A stretch of DNA of 50,404 bases, taken from NCBI GenBank assembly GCA_013150915.1, contig JAADJE010000055.1, forward strand, positions 1 through 50,404. Reading direction: 5' to 3'. Shown piece by piece: positions 18,140-27,883 of the stretch. Positions within the stretch are counted from its first letter, which is position 1, and each line of letters starts with the position of its first letter. This DNA is from Gammaproteobacteria bacterium (lineage in GTDB: Bacteria > Pseudomonadota > Gammaproteobacteria > BMS3Bbin11). Under the pieces are notes generated by a model, which worked only from the letters and a program-made list of their open reading frames with translations, made no database searches and had not been told where the DNA came from. Both the position numbers and the translations under genes were made by a program.

Positions 18140-18526
18140 TGCATGCCTCTTATACTACCTGCCTGGTATCAGGTCTTTATCCTGCTGCCCGTTGGCCAGT
18201 CGACAGGTATATGGCATCTGTGTTGTCCTCTTACATTTTTTTGATACTGCGTATGATATATCAAATGGTTTTTTTATTGTGCTGACGCATGGATGAAGGC
18301 AATAACCAACCCCTGTAGGAGCGCCACCCTCGGCGCGCTTATTTTTGGCAATGGATGCGGGATAAAAGATTTGGAACCTGGATTTTTTTAATCCTTTATC
18401 CTTCGTCACAAATCCTTGATCATTTTTTGAAGAAAACATCGCGCCGAGCGACGCTCCTACAAATTCTTTCAGCTTTCATCCAGAAACCTGATACATAATA
18501 TCTTTCTTTTCGTAGGGGTGGCCCGC
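18140..18526. other. Intergenic region between DUF1538 operon and oxidoreductase gene
   Basis: About 387 bp without a believable gene. The track ORFs here are shadows. It contains a REP-like pair (18314-18462), and presumably the leftward promoter of the DUF1538 operon, which I cannot place. A degenerate GC-rich repeat remnant (gtaggggtggcccgcctac, 18510-18528) overlaps the end of the next gene. Confidence 0.6.
18314..18462. repeat. REP-like inverted pair, wide spacing
   Basis: tgtaggagcgccaccctcgg (from 18314) faces tcgcgccgagcgacgctcct (from about 18440) with about 100 bp between. The arms are slightly degenerate compared with the pairs near hemA and lolB. Confidence 0.7.
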
Positions 18527-19291
18527 CTACTGCTCAGCCTGGATCCTGCGAAGGCTCTTTACTTCAAGGCCCGCTTCATCAGCAAGCTGCAATGCCCGCT
18601 GCAGGCGGGCTGGCGCTGAGCGACCGGTGCAGCCATGGCTAGGATCACCTTCAAAAGCGACCAGCATGGCAGCGATCAAGGCTTTGTTATCAAGCTTTTC
18701 GCCTGTTAATGCGGCTTGCAGCTGTAGCACTTCTTCTGCGACTTCAATAGTCAGTGTGCGGTGATTTTGCCACAACTCCGATACATTACCACCCACGACC
18801 AGCCCCGCAATATTCGTGGTCAGGATATACAGATTCTTACGTACCAGCTCAAACAACAATGACGCTTCTGAAGCCAGTTTAATTACCGGAATATCCAGGG
18901 CCTGCAATGCCGCACACAGCAGATCGGCATGGGGGCCAAAGACAGGTGAGGGAACAACGGGCTTTGCATCCATACCCGGTTTTTTCTCGAACCAGACAGA
19001 AATGACTGTTGGCGACTTAATACCGTGTTGTAACCAGTCACGCGGTAATAACTCATTTTGTACCAGACATAGCCTGCCGACCCAGGCCTTTGGCATGCTT
19101 TCAAGTGAGGGATGTAAATCCTTTTCCGCCACGGTCAACAGAACGGCTTCGGGGTCAGGGTACTCGTTAGCCACCTGATCAATATCATCGCTACGGTTGA
19201 CGGGGACGACAGGATGGCCTGAACGCAGCAGACCTCTTGCAAAGACCCCGCCGATCTCCCCTATACCGATGATCACTGCTGATTTTTTCAA
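18527..19291 (-). CDS. Rossmann-fold oxidoreductase, ketopantoate-reductase-like
   Basis: The track start (19378) has no support. A TTG at 19291, 7 bp after AGGAG, gives LKKSAVIIGIGEIGGVFARG with the dinucleotide-binding GxGxxG at the very N-terminus, as expected. The product is 254 residues. The rest (for example SVWFEKKPGMDAKPVVPSP and ELVRKNLYILTTNIAGLVVGG) resembles the two-domain layout of ketopantoate reductases, where a conserved lysine lies in the helical domain. I cannot assign the substrate. It stands alone between the DUF1538 operon and divergent purD. Confidence 0.7.
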   Translation of the reverse strand: MKKSAVIIGIGEIGGVFARGLLRSGHPVVPVNRSDDIDQVANEYPDPEAVLLTVAEKDLHPSLESMPKAWVGRLCLVQNELLPRDWLQHGIKSPTVISVWFEKKPGMDAKPVVPSPVFGPHADLLCAALQALDIPVIKLASEASLLFELVRKNLYILTTNIAGLVVGGNVSELWQNHRTLTIEVAEEVLQLQAALTGEKLDNKALIAAMLVAFEGDPSHGCTGRSAPARLQRALQLADEAGLEVKSLRRIQAEQ

Positions 19292-19316
19292 TATTAAACT
19301 CCTAAGGCCCTTATTT

Positions 19317-19426
19317 CTCGCAGAGACGCAGCGCTCACCGGGAAGGCAACAGAAGGTAAAACGTAATAGCGCGGACACAGGAAATAAAAGATTTTGATTT
19401 CCCTTCGAACTCTGCGTCTCTGCGAG
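19317..19426. repeat. Inverted CTCGCAGAGACGCAG repeat pair
   Basis: CTCGCAGAGACGCAG (19317-19331) faces CTCTGCGTCTCTGCGAG (19410-19426) across about 78 bp, upstream of the oxidoreductase gene. The design is the same as that of the CACAGAG pairs. Confidence 0.8.
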
Positions 19427-19595
19427 ATCATATTTTTTTGATTTTTCACAAGAACTTAATTGTCCTGATATTTACCGCCTGAAGCCTACTCCGGGGAAGC
19501 AAGATATTTCTGATATTTTTAATGATTATATCTGTCGATATAGTACTAATCACGTAAAATAGGCAAATTAGTAAAGGACAATCACAAGGCTGGAA

Positions 19596-20882
19596 ATGAA
19601 AATACTTGTAGTAGGTGGTGGCGGGCGTGAACATGCACTGGCCTGGAAGTTATCCCAAACACCGGTAGCTGAAACAGTTTTTGTAGCTCCCGGTAATGCG
19701 GGTACAGGGACTGAGCCCGGGCTGGAGAACGTTTCTATCGCAGCAGATGATATTGATGCACTGGTTAAATTTGCACTGGCGCACAAAATCGACCTCACTG
19801 TCGTTGGCCCCGAACAACCGCTGGTAGCAGGCATTGTTGATCGTTTTTATGATGCGGGTCTGCGCTGCTTCGGCCCCAGTGCTGAGGCGGCGGAGCTAGA
19901 AGGCTCAAAACGGTTTACCAAGGATTTTCTTGCCCGTTTCAATATACCCACTGCGGACTACCAGTCATTTACTGAAATGGATCCGGCAATAGCTTACATA
20001 CGCGAGCAGGGAGCGCCCATTGTCGTCAAGGCTGATGGCCTGGCGGCCGGCAAAGGGGTGATTCTGGCGCAGACGGAAGAGGAGGCAATCACTGCTGTAC
20101 GAGACATGCTGGCCGGCAATGCCTTTGGTGAGGCAGGACATCGCGTCGTCATTGAAGAATTTCTTATCGGTGAAGAGGCCAGTTTCATCTGCATGATCGA
20201 TGGCCGTCATGTGCTGCCGCTGGCCACCTCACAGGATCACAAGGCCCGCGATAATGGTGATGCCGGCCCCAACACCGGTGGCATGGGCGCCTATTCACCA
20301 GCACCTGTGGTGACTAAAGAAATACATCAGCGCATTATGAATGAAGTCATCCTGCCGACGGTCAAGGGTATGAACGAACTCGGGAGACCGTATACCGGTT
20401 TTCTCTATGCCGGTATCATGATCGACGCGGACGGGACACCGAATGTGCTCGAATACAACTGCCGCTTCGGTGACCCGGAAACCCAGCCAATCATGATGCG
20501 CCTGCAGTCAGACCTGGCCTGGCTCTGCGATATGGCGCTTGACGGTAAGCTGGATAAGGTCACGGCACAATGGGATGAACGGAAGGCACTGGGCGTCGTA
20601 CTGGCGGCGGGTGGCTATCCCAACAGTTACCACAGCGGCGATATCATCGACAGCCTGCCGGAAAATACAGATGATATGCATATTTTCCATGCCGGAACAG
20701 CTAAACAGGGCGATAAGCAGGTTACCAGCGGTGGACGGGTACTGTGTGTCACGGCACTGGGCGACACCGTTACCGAAGCACAGCATCGTGCCTATGAGGC
20801 CGCCAAACAGGTGCACTGGGACAAGATCTATTACCGCACCGACATCGGCCACCGCGCGATCAGCCGGGAGTCTCTACACTGA
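19596..20882 (+). CDS. purD: Phosphoribosylamine-glycine ligase (GAR synthetase)
   Basis: PurD joins glycine to phosphoribosylamine with ATP, the second step of purine synthesis. The 428-residue protein has the N-terminal motif MKILVVGGGGREHALAWKL, the ATP-grasp loop KADGLAAGKGV, and the signature RFGDPETQPIMMRL near the metal site. It begins at an ATG and is not next to purH here. Its stop codon overlaps the start of tsaC. Confidence 0.97.
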   Translation: MKILVVGGGGREHALAWKLSQTPVAETVFVAPGNAGTGTEPGLENVSIAADDIDALVKFALAHKIDLTVVGPEQPLVAGIVDRFYDAGLRCFGPSAEAAELEGSKRFTKDFLARFNIPTADYQSFTEMDPAIAYIREQGAPIVVKADGLAAGKGVILAQTEEEAITAVRDMLAGNAFGEAGHRVVIEEFLIGEEASFICMIDGRHVLPLATSQDHKARDNGDAGPNTGGMGAYSPAPVVTKEIHQRIMNEVILPTVKGMNELGRPYTGFLYAGIMIDADGTPNVLEYNCRFGDPETQPIMMRLQSDLAWLCDMALDGKLDKVTAQWDERKALGVVLAAGGYPNSYHSGDIIDSLPENTDDMHIFHAGTAKQGDKQVTSGGRVLCVTALGDTVTEAQHRAYEAAKQVHWDKIYYRTDIGHRAISRESLH

Positions 20883-21430
20883 AAAGAAATAACCTCCAGC
20901 AGGCATCGGAAAAACTGCATACCGGTGGCGTCATCGCCTACCCTACTGAGTCCTGTTACGGGCTAGGCTGTGACCCGAAAGATGAACAGGCCATAAAAAT
21001 GTTGCTGAAGATCAAGCACCGGGACTGGACAAAGGGCTTAATCCTGATTGCTGCTTCGGTGGAACAGCTCTATCCGTACATCGACACAAACAAATTCAAC
21101 ATCGATAAAACGGAGCCTGGCTGGCCAGGACCAATCACCTGGGTAGTGCCTGCCGCGGAGAATGTCAGCCAATATTTGCGGGGAGATCACGCTGGAATAG
21201 CTGTACGGGTAAGTGACCACCCCCTTACTGCCCTAATCTGTCGTACTTTCGATGGCCCCATTGTGTCAACCAGCGCGAATCCTGAGGGGTGTCCGCCGGC
21301 CCTGTCTGCGAGGGATGTGAGACGTTATTTCGGAGATAAAATTGACTTTATCGTTAAAGGATCGTTGGGCAGACTGAAAAAACCGACACCGATTTATGAT
21401 GTGCTGAGCGGGCTATGTTTGCGAACATAA
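20879..21430 (+). CDS. tsaC: Threonylcarbamoyl-AMP synthase TsaC (Sua5/YrdC family)
   Basis: TsaC makes threonylcarbamoyl-AMP from threonine, bicarbonate and ATP for the t6A37 modification of ANN-decoding tRNAs. The track starts at an internal ATG (20999) and loses the conserved N-terminus. Reading upstream in frame gives LKRNNLQQASEKLHTGGVIA and YPTESCYGLGCDP, matching the family start closely. There is no ATG, GTG or TTG in that stretch, so the start appears to be CTG at 20879, 8 bp after GGGAG and overlapping the purD stop (CTGA). The product would be 183 residues, near the usual 190. The C-terminal half has SVSTSANPEG-like IVSTSANPEG. Confidence 0.9.
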   Translation: MKRNNLQQASEKLHTGGVIAYPTESCYGLGCDPKDEQAIKMLLKIKHRDWTKGLILIAASVEQLYPYIDTNKFNIDKTEPGWPGPITWVVPAAENVSQYLRGDHAGIAVRVSDHPLTALICRTFDGPIVSTSANPEGCPPALSARDVRRYFGDKIDFIVKGSLGRLKKPTPIYDVLSGLCLRT

Positions 21431-21450
21431 GTAAGGCAAAAAAATATATT

Positions 21451-21595
21451 CACTACAGAGGACACGGAGATTTAAATATTTTTGGCTTTGTTTCCTCCCG
21501 TAACGCCGCGCCGATATAATCCGTCATTGCGAGGAATAAGGATACGAAGCAAGCGTTATATGATTGTTCCTCTGTGACCTCCGTGTCCTCTGTGG
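21451..21595. repeat. Inverted CACAGAG-type repeat pair, second locus
   Basis: cactacagaggacacggag (21451-21469) faces cctctgtgacctccgtgtcc (from 21569) between convergent tsaC and the flavoprotein gene. The right arm is nearly identical to that at 15747-15773. Confidence 0.8.
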
Positions 21596-21606
21596 TAAAA
21601 AATCTT

Positions 21607-23004
21607 TTACAGCTTTTCGAGGTCAGGCACCCCGCCAGGATTGTCTTCTACCTGTGACGCCATATCACGCAGTGCGGCCTGCAGGGCTTCTTCTATCGCG
21701 GGGTGGTAAAAGGGCATGCGAAGTAGATCAAACACGGTCAAATCCTGCTGGATACACCATGCCATGAGATGCGCCAGGTGCTCACCGTTTACGCAGAACA
21801 GCGTGGCACCCAACAGCTTGCCGGTTTTTTTATCCCCGTAGATACGAATCAGGCCCCGATTTTTAGTCATTATCAGGGCACGCCCTACCGGCGCCATTTT
21901 TATCTGACCGATAACCGTTTGCTGTTGATCAAGTTCTGACCACGGACGGCCCACAGTACAGATATTGGGATCGGTAAACGTTATTGCCAGCGGTGTTTTA
22001 CGTTTGTATGCCTGGAGGCTGTCACTGGCGGCATTGATGCCGGCAATTCTACCCTCATCACCGGCTTCATGCAGGACGGCTCGATCACCGTTTACATCAC
22101 CGGCGATGAAGACAGGCTGATCCCCACACTGCATGGTATTCGGATTGTAGAGCGGCACACCCTGCGGGTTCAACTCGATACCCAGATTCTCAAGTTTCAT
22201 TCCGGCAACATTAGGGCGGCGTCCCATGCTAAGCAATAAACTATCAACCCGTACACTATTTTCACCGGCAGTGACACGCAGGCCACCATCTTCCTCTGTT
22301 ACCTCTACCGCCTGTCCTCGCCACAGCGGAAACTCTCGCGCCAGTGTTTCAATGACCGACAGGTGAATCTCCGGATCCTCAATGCCACCGATTTGTTCCG
22401 CCATATCGATACCGGTGACATCGACATCCAGCCGTGCCAGTGCCTGACCAATTTCCAGACCAATCACACCCAGACCGATAACAGCCACAGACTCGGGAAG
22501 CTCATTGAGTTCAAAAAGGGTGTCGGTGGTGATAACACGGCCAGAAAACACCTCCCAGGCCTGTGGGATGACGGGTGTCGTACCGCTGGTAATCACTACG
22601 CTACTGAAGTTGACGGTGTCTTCACCTACACGCAGCTGCCCAGGTTTGATGAATTCTGCCTGGCCATTCATTATGTGGTCTTTCAAACGTTTGTCATTAC
22701 TGGCGAAAACACGTTCAACAAACATGTCCCGAAGTTCGCGCACGAACTCCATAACTTCTTCTTTATCGACCGACAGTTGTTCGCTACCTTCTATGCCTTC
22801 ACGTTCGAGTGCTTTACGACGATGAAAATCTTCAGCCACCTGAATAAGTGCCTTAGAAGGCATGCACCCGACCCGCGAACAGGTCGTGCCCAGTTCGCCA
22901 TTCTGAACTATCAGATAGCTTTTACCCTTGCGTATTACCTGTGATAACGCATACAGACCCGCCGATCCCGCACCGATTATGACGACATCTACATTATGTT
23001 CCAT
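21607..23004 (-). CDS. Dihydrolipoyl dehydrogenase-like flavoprotein
   Basis: The 465-residue protein is a class I pyridine-nucleotide disulfide oxidoreductase. It has the FAD motif VVIIGAGSAGLYAL, a redox-active pair in GTTCSRVGCMPSK (Cys42, Cys47), the NAD motif VIGLGVIGLEIGQAL, the second FAD motif FIAGDVNGD, and a C-terminal FYHPAIEEALQAAL with the His-Glu pair. The two cysteines exclude the soluble transhydrogenase SthA. The active-site segment departs from the usual GGTCLNVGCIPSK, and no 2-oxoacid dehydrogenase genes are adjacent. A specialised lipoamide-type reductase is therefore possible. A MITE-like repeat lies just upstream. Confidence 0.88.
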   Translation of the reverse strand: MEHNVDVVIIGAGSAGLYALSQVIRKGKSYLIVQNGELGTTCSRVGCMPSKALIQVAEDFHRRKALEREGIEGSEQLSVDKEEVMEFVRELRDMFVERVFASNDKRLKDHIMNGQAEFIKPGQLRVGEDTVNFSSVVITSGTTPVIPQAWEVFSGRVITTDTLFELNELPESVAVIGLGVIGLEIGQALARLDVDVTGIDMAEQIGGIEDPEIHLSVIETLAREFPLWRGQAVEVTEEDGGLRVTAGENSVRVDSLLLSMGRRPNVAGMKLENLGIELNPQGVPLYNPNTMQCGDQPVFIAGDVNGDRAVLHEAGDEGRIAGINAASDSLQAYKRKTPLAITFTDPNICTVGRPWSELDQQQTVIGQIKMAPVGRALIMTKNRGLIRIYGDKKTGKLLGATLFCVNGEHLAHLMAWCIQQDLTVFDLLRMPFYHPAIEEALQAALRDMASQVEDNPGGVPDLEKL

Positions 23005-23015
23005 ATTTAGGGCAC

Positions 23016-23155
23016 CCTCTTAATCCATGAATATTCATCCCAAAGCGCCCCTCTCTGCGTTAAGGATCTTCGCAATAGCAAGGCTATTACGTGCGATCCT
23101 TGCCTTGATATGAACGATTTGGAACGCAATCTGATCTATCCAGAATTAATAGAGG
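23016..23155 (-). mobile_element. MITE-like dispersed element, copy 1
   Basis: Read on the minus strand, the stretch starts cctctattaattctggatag and ends tgaatattcatggattaaga (gg). It closely matches 44880-45027 on the plus strand over about 140 bp. The inverted ends (CCTCTATTAAT) are intact at one end and degenerate at the other. An internal stem includes gcgatccttgcc. It lies between gpmA and the flavoprotein gene. No coding capacity. Confidence 0.75.
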
Positions 23156-23178
23156 TACCCTTTTGTCTGTTTTAAATT

Positions 23179-23938
23179 CTATGCTTCTTTGATGGGATTT
23201 TCCGTCTGCGCCTCAACTTCATGTATACCGGCTTCAACCTTTCGTTGATCACCAAGATAGTAGCGCTTTTGTGCCTGCATGGTCTCATCCAGCTCATAGA
23301 CCAGGGGAATACCCGTGGGCATGTTAACCCTGGCAATATCTTCATCCGAGATATTTTCGATGTACTTCATCAGGGCCCGTAAACTGTTACCGTGTGCACA
23401 GATCATGACCTGTTTGTTGGCCTCTATCATTGGGCGAATAGTGCTTTCCCAGTACTCAAGCACGCGATTCAGGGTATCGTGCAAAGATTCAGTGTTCGGC
23501 AATTTATTGCCAAGATCACTGTAGCGCGCATCGTACATCGGGTGACGGGGGTCAGACCTACTCAACTCAGGCGGCCTACTCTCAAACCCCCTGCGCCATT
23601 TCTGTACCTGTTCCTCACCGTAGTTCTTAATCACTTCCTTCTTATCCATGCCCTGTAATGCACCGTAATGCCGCTCATTAAGAACCCATGATTTATCCAC
23701 AGGAACCCACATTAAATCCATGTTGTCGAGGATGATCCAGGTAGTACGAATTGATCGTTTAAGCAATGAAGTGTAGACCCGATCGAAGACAAAACCCGCA
23801 TCTTTAAGTAGTATAGCTGCCTCAGTGGCCTCTTCTATCCATCCCGCGTTCAGTCAGATCAACATCTGTCCAGCCGGTAAAACGATTTTCCAGATTCCAC
23901 ATGCTCTGTCCGTGGCGGACAAGTACTAGCCTTTTCAT
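23179..23938 (-). pseudogene. gpmA: 2,3-bisphosphoglycerate-dependent phosphoglycerate mutase, frameshifted
   Basis: GpmA interconverts 3- and 2-phosphoglycerate. The track shows only the C-terminal 195 residues (LNERHYGALQG, QKWRRGFESRPPE, AHGNSLRALMKY). The N-terminus is in another frame, starting at ATG 23938: [20 protein letters not shown] with the catalytic RHG histidine, then [12 protein letters not shown]. At 23843-23845 a CCC run (GGG on the coding strand) shifts the frame. Removing one base gives [20 protein letters not shown] and a complete 252-residue protein. The extra base may be a homopolymer sequencing error or a real mutation. It is next to ppsA, which fits gluconeogenic carbon flow. 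Confidence 0.88.
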
Positions 23939-24030
23939 TAATATTTTCTCTCTAAAAAATTCTGGAGAAGTCTAAAGCTTAACGCTTAAAGTATAAAGGG
24001 AAAAGAATACCGGTATCTCTCTTTGAGCTT

Positions 24031-26418
24031 TCAGCTTTGGGCTTTGCGTTGCCGTTCCGCTATATCCAGCCATGTCTCAATAATGGTGTCAGGACTCAGT
24101 GACAGGCTGCTAATCCCCTGTTCAACCAGCCATGCGGCGAAATCAGGATAATCCGATGGCCCCTGTCCGCAGATGCCAATATACTTATCGTGCTTCTGAC
24201 ACGCCTTGATCGCCATCAGTAGCATCTTGTAGATGGCCGGATCACGTTCATCGAACAAATGTGCCACAAGCCCTGAGTCACGATCTAGCCCCAGGGTCAA
24301 CTGGGTCAAGTCATTGGATCCGATCGAAAAACCGTCGAAATACTGCAAAAACTCCTCGGCCATTATGGCATTGGAGGGAAGCTCACACATCATTAAAATC
24401 TTCAGGCCATTTTCACCGCGGCGCAACCCATTTTCTGCCAGCAGCTCGATGATGCCTGAGGCCTCGCCCAGCGTGCGGACAAAGGGTACCATGATCTGAA
24501 TATTGAGCAACCCCATATCATTTCGAACCGACTTGAGTGCTCGACATTCCATAGCAAAACTTTCTTTAAACTGGGGTGAAAGATAACGTGCGGTACCCCG
24601 GTAGCCAATCATTGGATTTTCTTCATCGGGCTCGTAGAGTTCACCGCCCAGCAGGTTAATGTATTCATTACTCTTGAAGTCAGACAGCCGTACGATCACT
24701 GGCTGCGGGGAAAATGCGGCGGCAATGGTGGCAATGCCTTCTTTAAGTTTTCTGATATAGAATTCTACAGGGCCGTCATAGCCCGCTATTTTTTCGACTA
24801 TCTGCCGCTGCAGGTCTTCCGGTAAACGGCTGTAATTAAGCAAGGCCTGTGGGTGTACACCAATCATAGCGTTTATAATAAATTCCAGCCGCGCTAAGCC
24901 AACGCCCTGATTGGGCAGGCGTGAAAAATCAAAGGCGCGTGTTGGATTTCCGACATTCATCATCAGTTTTACCGGTACGTCAGGTAAACTATCAACCTCA
25001 TGCCTTTCCACCTCAAACGCCAGCTTCCCTTCATAGACGCAGCCCGTATCACCTTCTGCACAGCAAACGGTAAGCTCCTGCCCACTACGAATACTGTCTG
25101 TGGCATTCCCGCAACCAACGATGGCTGGAATATCCAGCTCTCGTGCGATGATTGCCGCGTGACAGGTACGGCCACCACGGTTGGTGACTATCGCCGATGC
25201 GCGCTTCATGATCGGCTCCCAATCCGGGTCGGTCATGTCGGTCACCAGCACGTCTCCAGCCTGTATCGCCTCCATCTTCGACGGATCATGGATAACCCGG
25301 GCTATCCCTCTGCCAATACGCCGGCCTATTGCCCTGCCGGTAATTAACACGGGGCCTTTCTGCTGCAGACGATAACGTATTATCACCGCACCGCCCTGCT
25401 CCCTGCTCCGTACTGTTTCCGGTCTTGCCTGCACAATATAGAGTTCGCCGTCTACACCATCAAGTGCCCACTCTATATCCATCGGTCTGCCATAGTGCTG
25501 TTCGATAGAGACGGCATGGCGAGCTAAGGCCTCGACCTGTTCATCCGTAATACAGAAGCGTTGACGGCCACTCTCATCCACCTCGATGGTGCGCACCGAC
25601 TTACCCTGTTCCGACGCGCCGGTAAAAATCATCTTGATCGCCTTTTCACCTAAAGAACGGCTGAGTATGGCCTCCTGTCCAGCTGCCAGCGCCGGTTTAT
25701 AAACAAAAAATTCATCCGGATTGACGGCGCCCTGGACCACTGTTTCACCCAGCCCCCAGGCGCCGGTGATAAAAACGGTATCGCTGAAACCACTCTCTGT
25801 GTCCAGGGTAAAAATTACCCCGGCACTGCCAATGTCACTGCGTATCATGCGCTGAATGCCTGCTGACAGCGCGACCGCCGCATGATCAAAACCCTGGTGC
25901 ACACGATAAGCGATTGCTCGGTTGCTGAAAAGTGAGGCAAATACCCGGTGGACGGCATCCAGCACGTTGCCGATGCCAGATATATTGAGACAGGTTTCCT
26001 GCAGGCCAGCAAATGAGGCCTCGGGCAGATCCTCAGCCGTAGCGGAAGAACGCACGGCAACGGCCACATTGCTGCCAAACTGTTGCTCCATCTGTCGATA
26101 GGACTGGGCAATCTCCTTCTGTAGACGCTCCCCTAAGGGGGCATCCGTCAGCCAGTATCGGATTTCATTTCCGGTTGACGCCAGCGCATTGACATCATCG
26201 GCATCAAGATCCTGCAGGCGCTGGTTGATTTTTGTATCGAGATTGTTGTCGGCTAGAAATTCACGATAAGCCTCTGCGGTGGTGGCAAAGCCCCCCGGAA
26301 CTTTTACCCCGGCAACGGACAGGTGATTGATCATTTCACCGAGCGACGCATTTTTACCGCCAACGATAGCGACATCTGCATTGCCGACTTCTTCAAGACC
26401 AACGACCCGCTTTTTCAT
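24031..26418 (-). CDS. ppsA: Phosphoenolpyruvate synthase
   Basis: PpsA makes PEP from pyruvate with ATP, releasing AMP and phosphate, at the entry to gluconeogenesis. The 795-residue length is usual. It has the ATP-grasp nucleotide domain at the N-terminus ([21 protein letters not shown]), the phosphohistidine swivel domain with [20 protein letters not shown], and the C-terminal PEP/pyruvate barrel with [18 protein letters not shown] and the catalytic cysteine in GICGQGPSD. It lies downstream of rhlB by 16 bp and upstream of gpmA. No regulatory kinase (PpsR) is seen in the window. Confidence 0.97.
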   Translation of the reverse strand: MKKRVVGLEEVGNADVAIVGGKNASLGEMINHLSVAGVKVPGGFATTAEAYREFLADNNLDTKINQRLQDLDADDVNALASTGNEIRYWLTDAPLGERLQKEIAQSYRQMEQQFGSNVAVAVRSSATAEDLPEASFAGLQETCLNISGIGNVLDAVHRVFASLFSNRAIAYRVHQGFDHAAVALSAGIQRMIRSDIGSAGVIFTLDTESGFSDTVFITGAWGLGETVVQGAVNPDEFFVYKPALAAGQEAILSRSLGEKAIKMIFTGASEQGKSVRTIEVDESGRQRFCITDEQVEALARHAVSIEQHYGRPMDIEWALDGVDGELYIVQARPETVRSREQGGAVIIRYRLQQKGPVLITGRAIGRRIGRGIARVIHDPSKMEAIQAGDVLVTDMTDPDWEPIMKRASAIVTNRGGRTCHAAIIARELDIPAIVGCGNATDSIRSGQELTVCCAEGDTGCVYEGKLAFEVERHEVDSLPDVPVKLMMNVGNPTRAFDFSRLPNQGVGLARLEFIINAMIGVHPQALLNYSRLPEDLQRQIVEKIAGYDGPVEFYIRKLKEGIATIAAAFSPQPVIVRLSDFKSNEYINLLGGELYEPDEENPMIGYRGTARYLSPQFKESFAMECRALKSVRNDMGLLNIQIMVPFVRTLGEASGIIELLAENGLRRGENGLKILMMCELPSNAIMAEEFLQYFDGFSIGSNDLTQLTLGLDRDSGLVAHLFDERDPAIYKMLLMAIKACQKHDKYIGICGQGPSDYPDFAAWLVEQGISSLSLSPDTIIETWLDIAERQRKAQS

Positions 26419-26434
26419 TGTCCTGTGCCTTTAA

Positions 26435-27883
26435 TTAGCCAATAGCAGGCGGTCCATCTCTCCCGCGTCGTATGGAGGGTGTATCCTTTGTTGACGGCGA
26501 AACCGGTGTTTCTATCTGAATGACCTCTGCCGGTTTGACACGCTTGCTGCCCTCGCTGTCTACCGGCTTCCGATCTATTGTGCTGAAGGGATCGGAAGTG
26601 CGCTTATCCCTGTCACCCGATCCTGGGCCTGTGCGCCGGCCATCCCGTGGCTTATTGTAACGATCTCCCTTATTCTGCCTGTTGTGTGGTGTACTTGAAG
26701 AAGGCTTCAATTCTGCCAGCATTTCTGGCTCAATTTTGCCGGACGGAATGGGCTTGCCGATAAATTTCTCGATATCCATCAAAAAATAGGCAGTGTCTTC
26801 ACAGGCAAAGGATATGGCATCACCGGATGCCCCGGCGCGTGCGGTGCGGCCAATGCGATGGACGTAATCCTCGGCATCCTGTGGTAGATCATAATTGAAG
26901 ATATGGGATACGGCAGGTATATGCAGGCCTCTGGCCGCCACATCTGTTGCCACCAAAATACTAATTTTATCATCCTTGAAATCCTGTAACAGCCTTTCAC
27001 GCTTTAGCTGTGGCACATCACCAGAGATGATCCCTGCTTTGAATCCGTTGGCGCGAAGACCATTATAGATTTTCTCGGCAACCCATTTCATATTGACAAA
27101 AATAAGTGTACGAGCGGGCTTATGTTGGTTCAACAGACCAACCAGCAACGGTAGTTTCTCCTCATTGCCCGGGTGATAGACAATCTGGGTGATTTTATCT
27201 GCAGTGACTGTTTCACTTTCGATTTTAACTTCTACCGGATCATTCATGTGCTCATAGGCCAGTTCTTCTACACGATGACTCAGCGTTGCTGAGAAAAGCA
27301 TGCTGAGGCGGTTAGCCGGCGCAGTCATTCGATGCAACAGATAACGAATGTCCTTGATAAAACCCATATCGAACATGCGGTCCGCTTCATCCAGGATCAG
27401 CACATCAAGCCGATCCAGTTTATACAGACCCTGTTTGAAGTAATCGATTAAACGACCAGGGGTGCCAACGAGAATATCGACACCATTTTCCAGCATTTTG
27501 CGCTGCGTATCATAACCCGTGCCGCCATAGATGAGCCCCAGCTTGAGTCCGGTATACCGGCCAATAACACTTGCATCCTTTTCAATTTGTATCGCCAGTT
27601 CTCGGGTAGGCGCGAGGATCAATACCCGTGGTTGGTTCTTTATTCGTTCCACATCCGGCTCTTTAGCCAACAGATGCTGGTAGGCGGCCAGCAGGAAGGC
27701 CATGGTTTTACCTGTACCGGTCTGTGCCTGTCCCGCAACATCCTTGCCAACGAGTGCATACGGCAGTGTTTCCGCCTGTATGGGTGTGCAAAACTCGAAG
27801 CCGGCCTCATTCAGTCCCTGTAACAGGGACTCATGGAGTGCAAAATCACTGAATTTTTTATCCGTAAGATGTGTCGTCGTCAT
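26435..27883 (-). CDS. rhlB: ATP-dependent RNA helicase RhlB
   Basis: RhlB unwinds RNA and is the degradosome helicase in many gammaproteobacteria. The 482-residue protein begins THLTDKKFSDFALHESLLQG, as in RhlB, and has Q motif FCTPIQAETLP, Walker A AQTGTGKT, DEAD in LILDEADRMFD, SAT in FSATLSH, and HRIGRTARAG. The C-terminal 90 residues are basic, low in complexity and probably disordered. The identity is supported by divergent trxA and rho next door, as in E. coli. The likely ribosome binding site (AGAGG, 27892-27896 on the plus strand as cctct) lies inside the inverted end of the 263-bp element upstream. Confidence 0.93.
   Translation of the reverse strand: MTTTHLTDKKFSDFALHESLLQGLNEAGFEFCTPIQAETLPYALVGKDVAGQAQTGTGKTMAFLLAAYQHLLAKEPDVERIKNQPRVLILAPTRELAIQIEKDASVIGRYTGLKLGLIYGGTGYDTQRKMLENGVDILVGTPGRLIDYFKQGLYKLDRLDVLILDEADRMFDMGFIKDIRYLLHRMTAPANRLSMLFSATLSHRVEELAYEHMNDPVEVKIESETVTADKITQIVYHPGNEEKLPLLVGLLNQHKPARTLIFVNMKWVAEKIYNGLRANGFKAGIISGDVPQLKRERLLQDFKDDKISILVATDVAARGLHIPAVSHIFNYDLPQDAEDYVHRIGRTARAGASGDAISFACEDTAYFLMDIEKFIGKPIPSGKIEPEMLAELKPSSSTPHNRQNKGDRYNKPRDGRRTGPGSGDRDKRTSDPFSTIDRKPVDSEGSKRVKPAEVIQIETPVSPSTKDTPSIRRGRDGPPAIG

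Noticed and set aside
18155-18439. 94-residue minus-strand ORF upstream of DUF1538
   Set aside because: It runs through a REP-like repeat arm and has no conserved features.
23690-23702. DnaA-box-like TTATCCACA
   Set aside because: It lies inside the gpmA coding sequence as an isolated match far from the probable origin.
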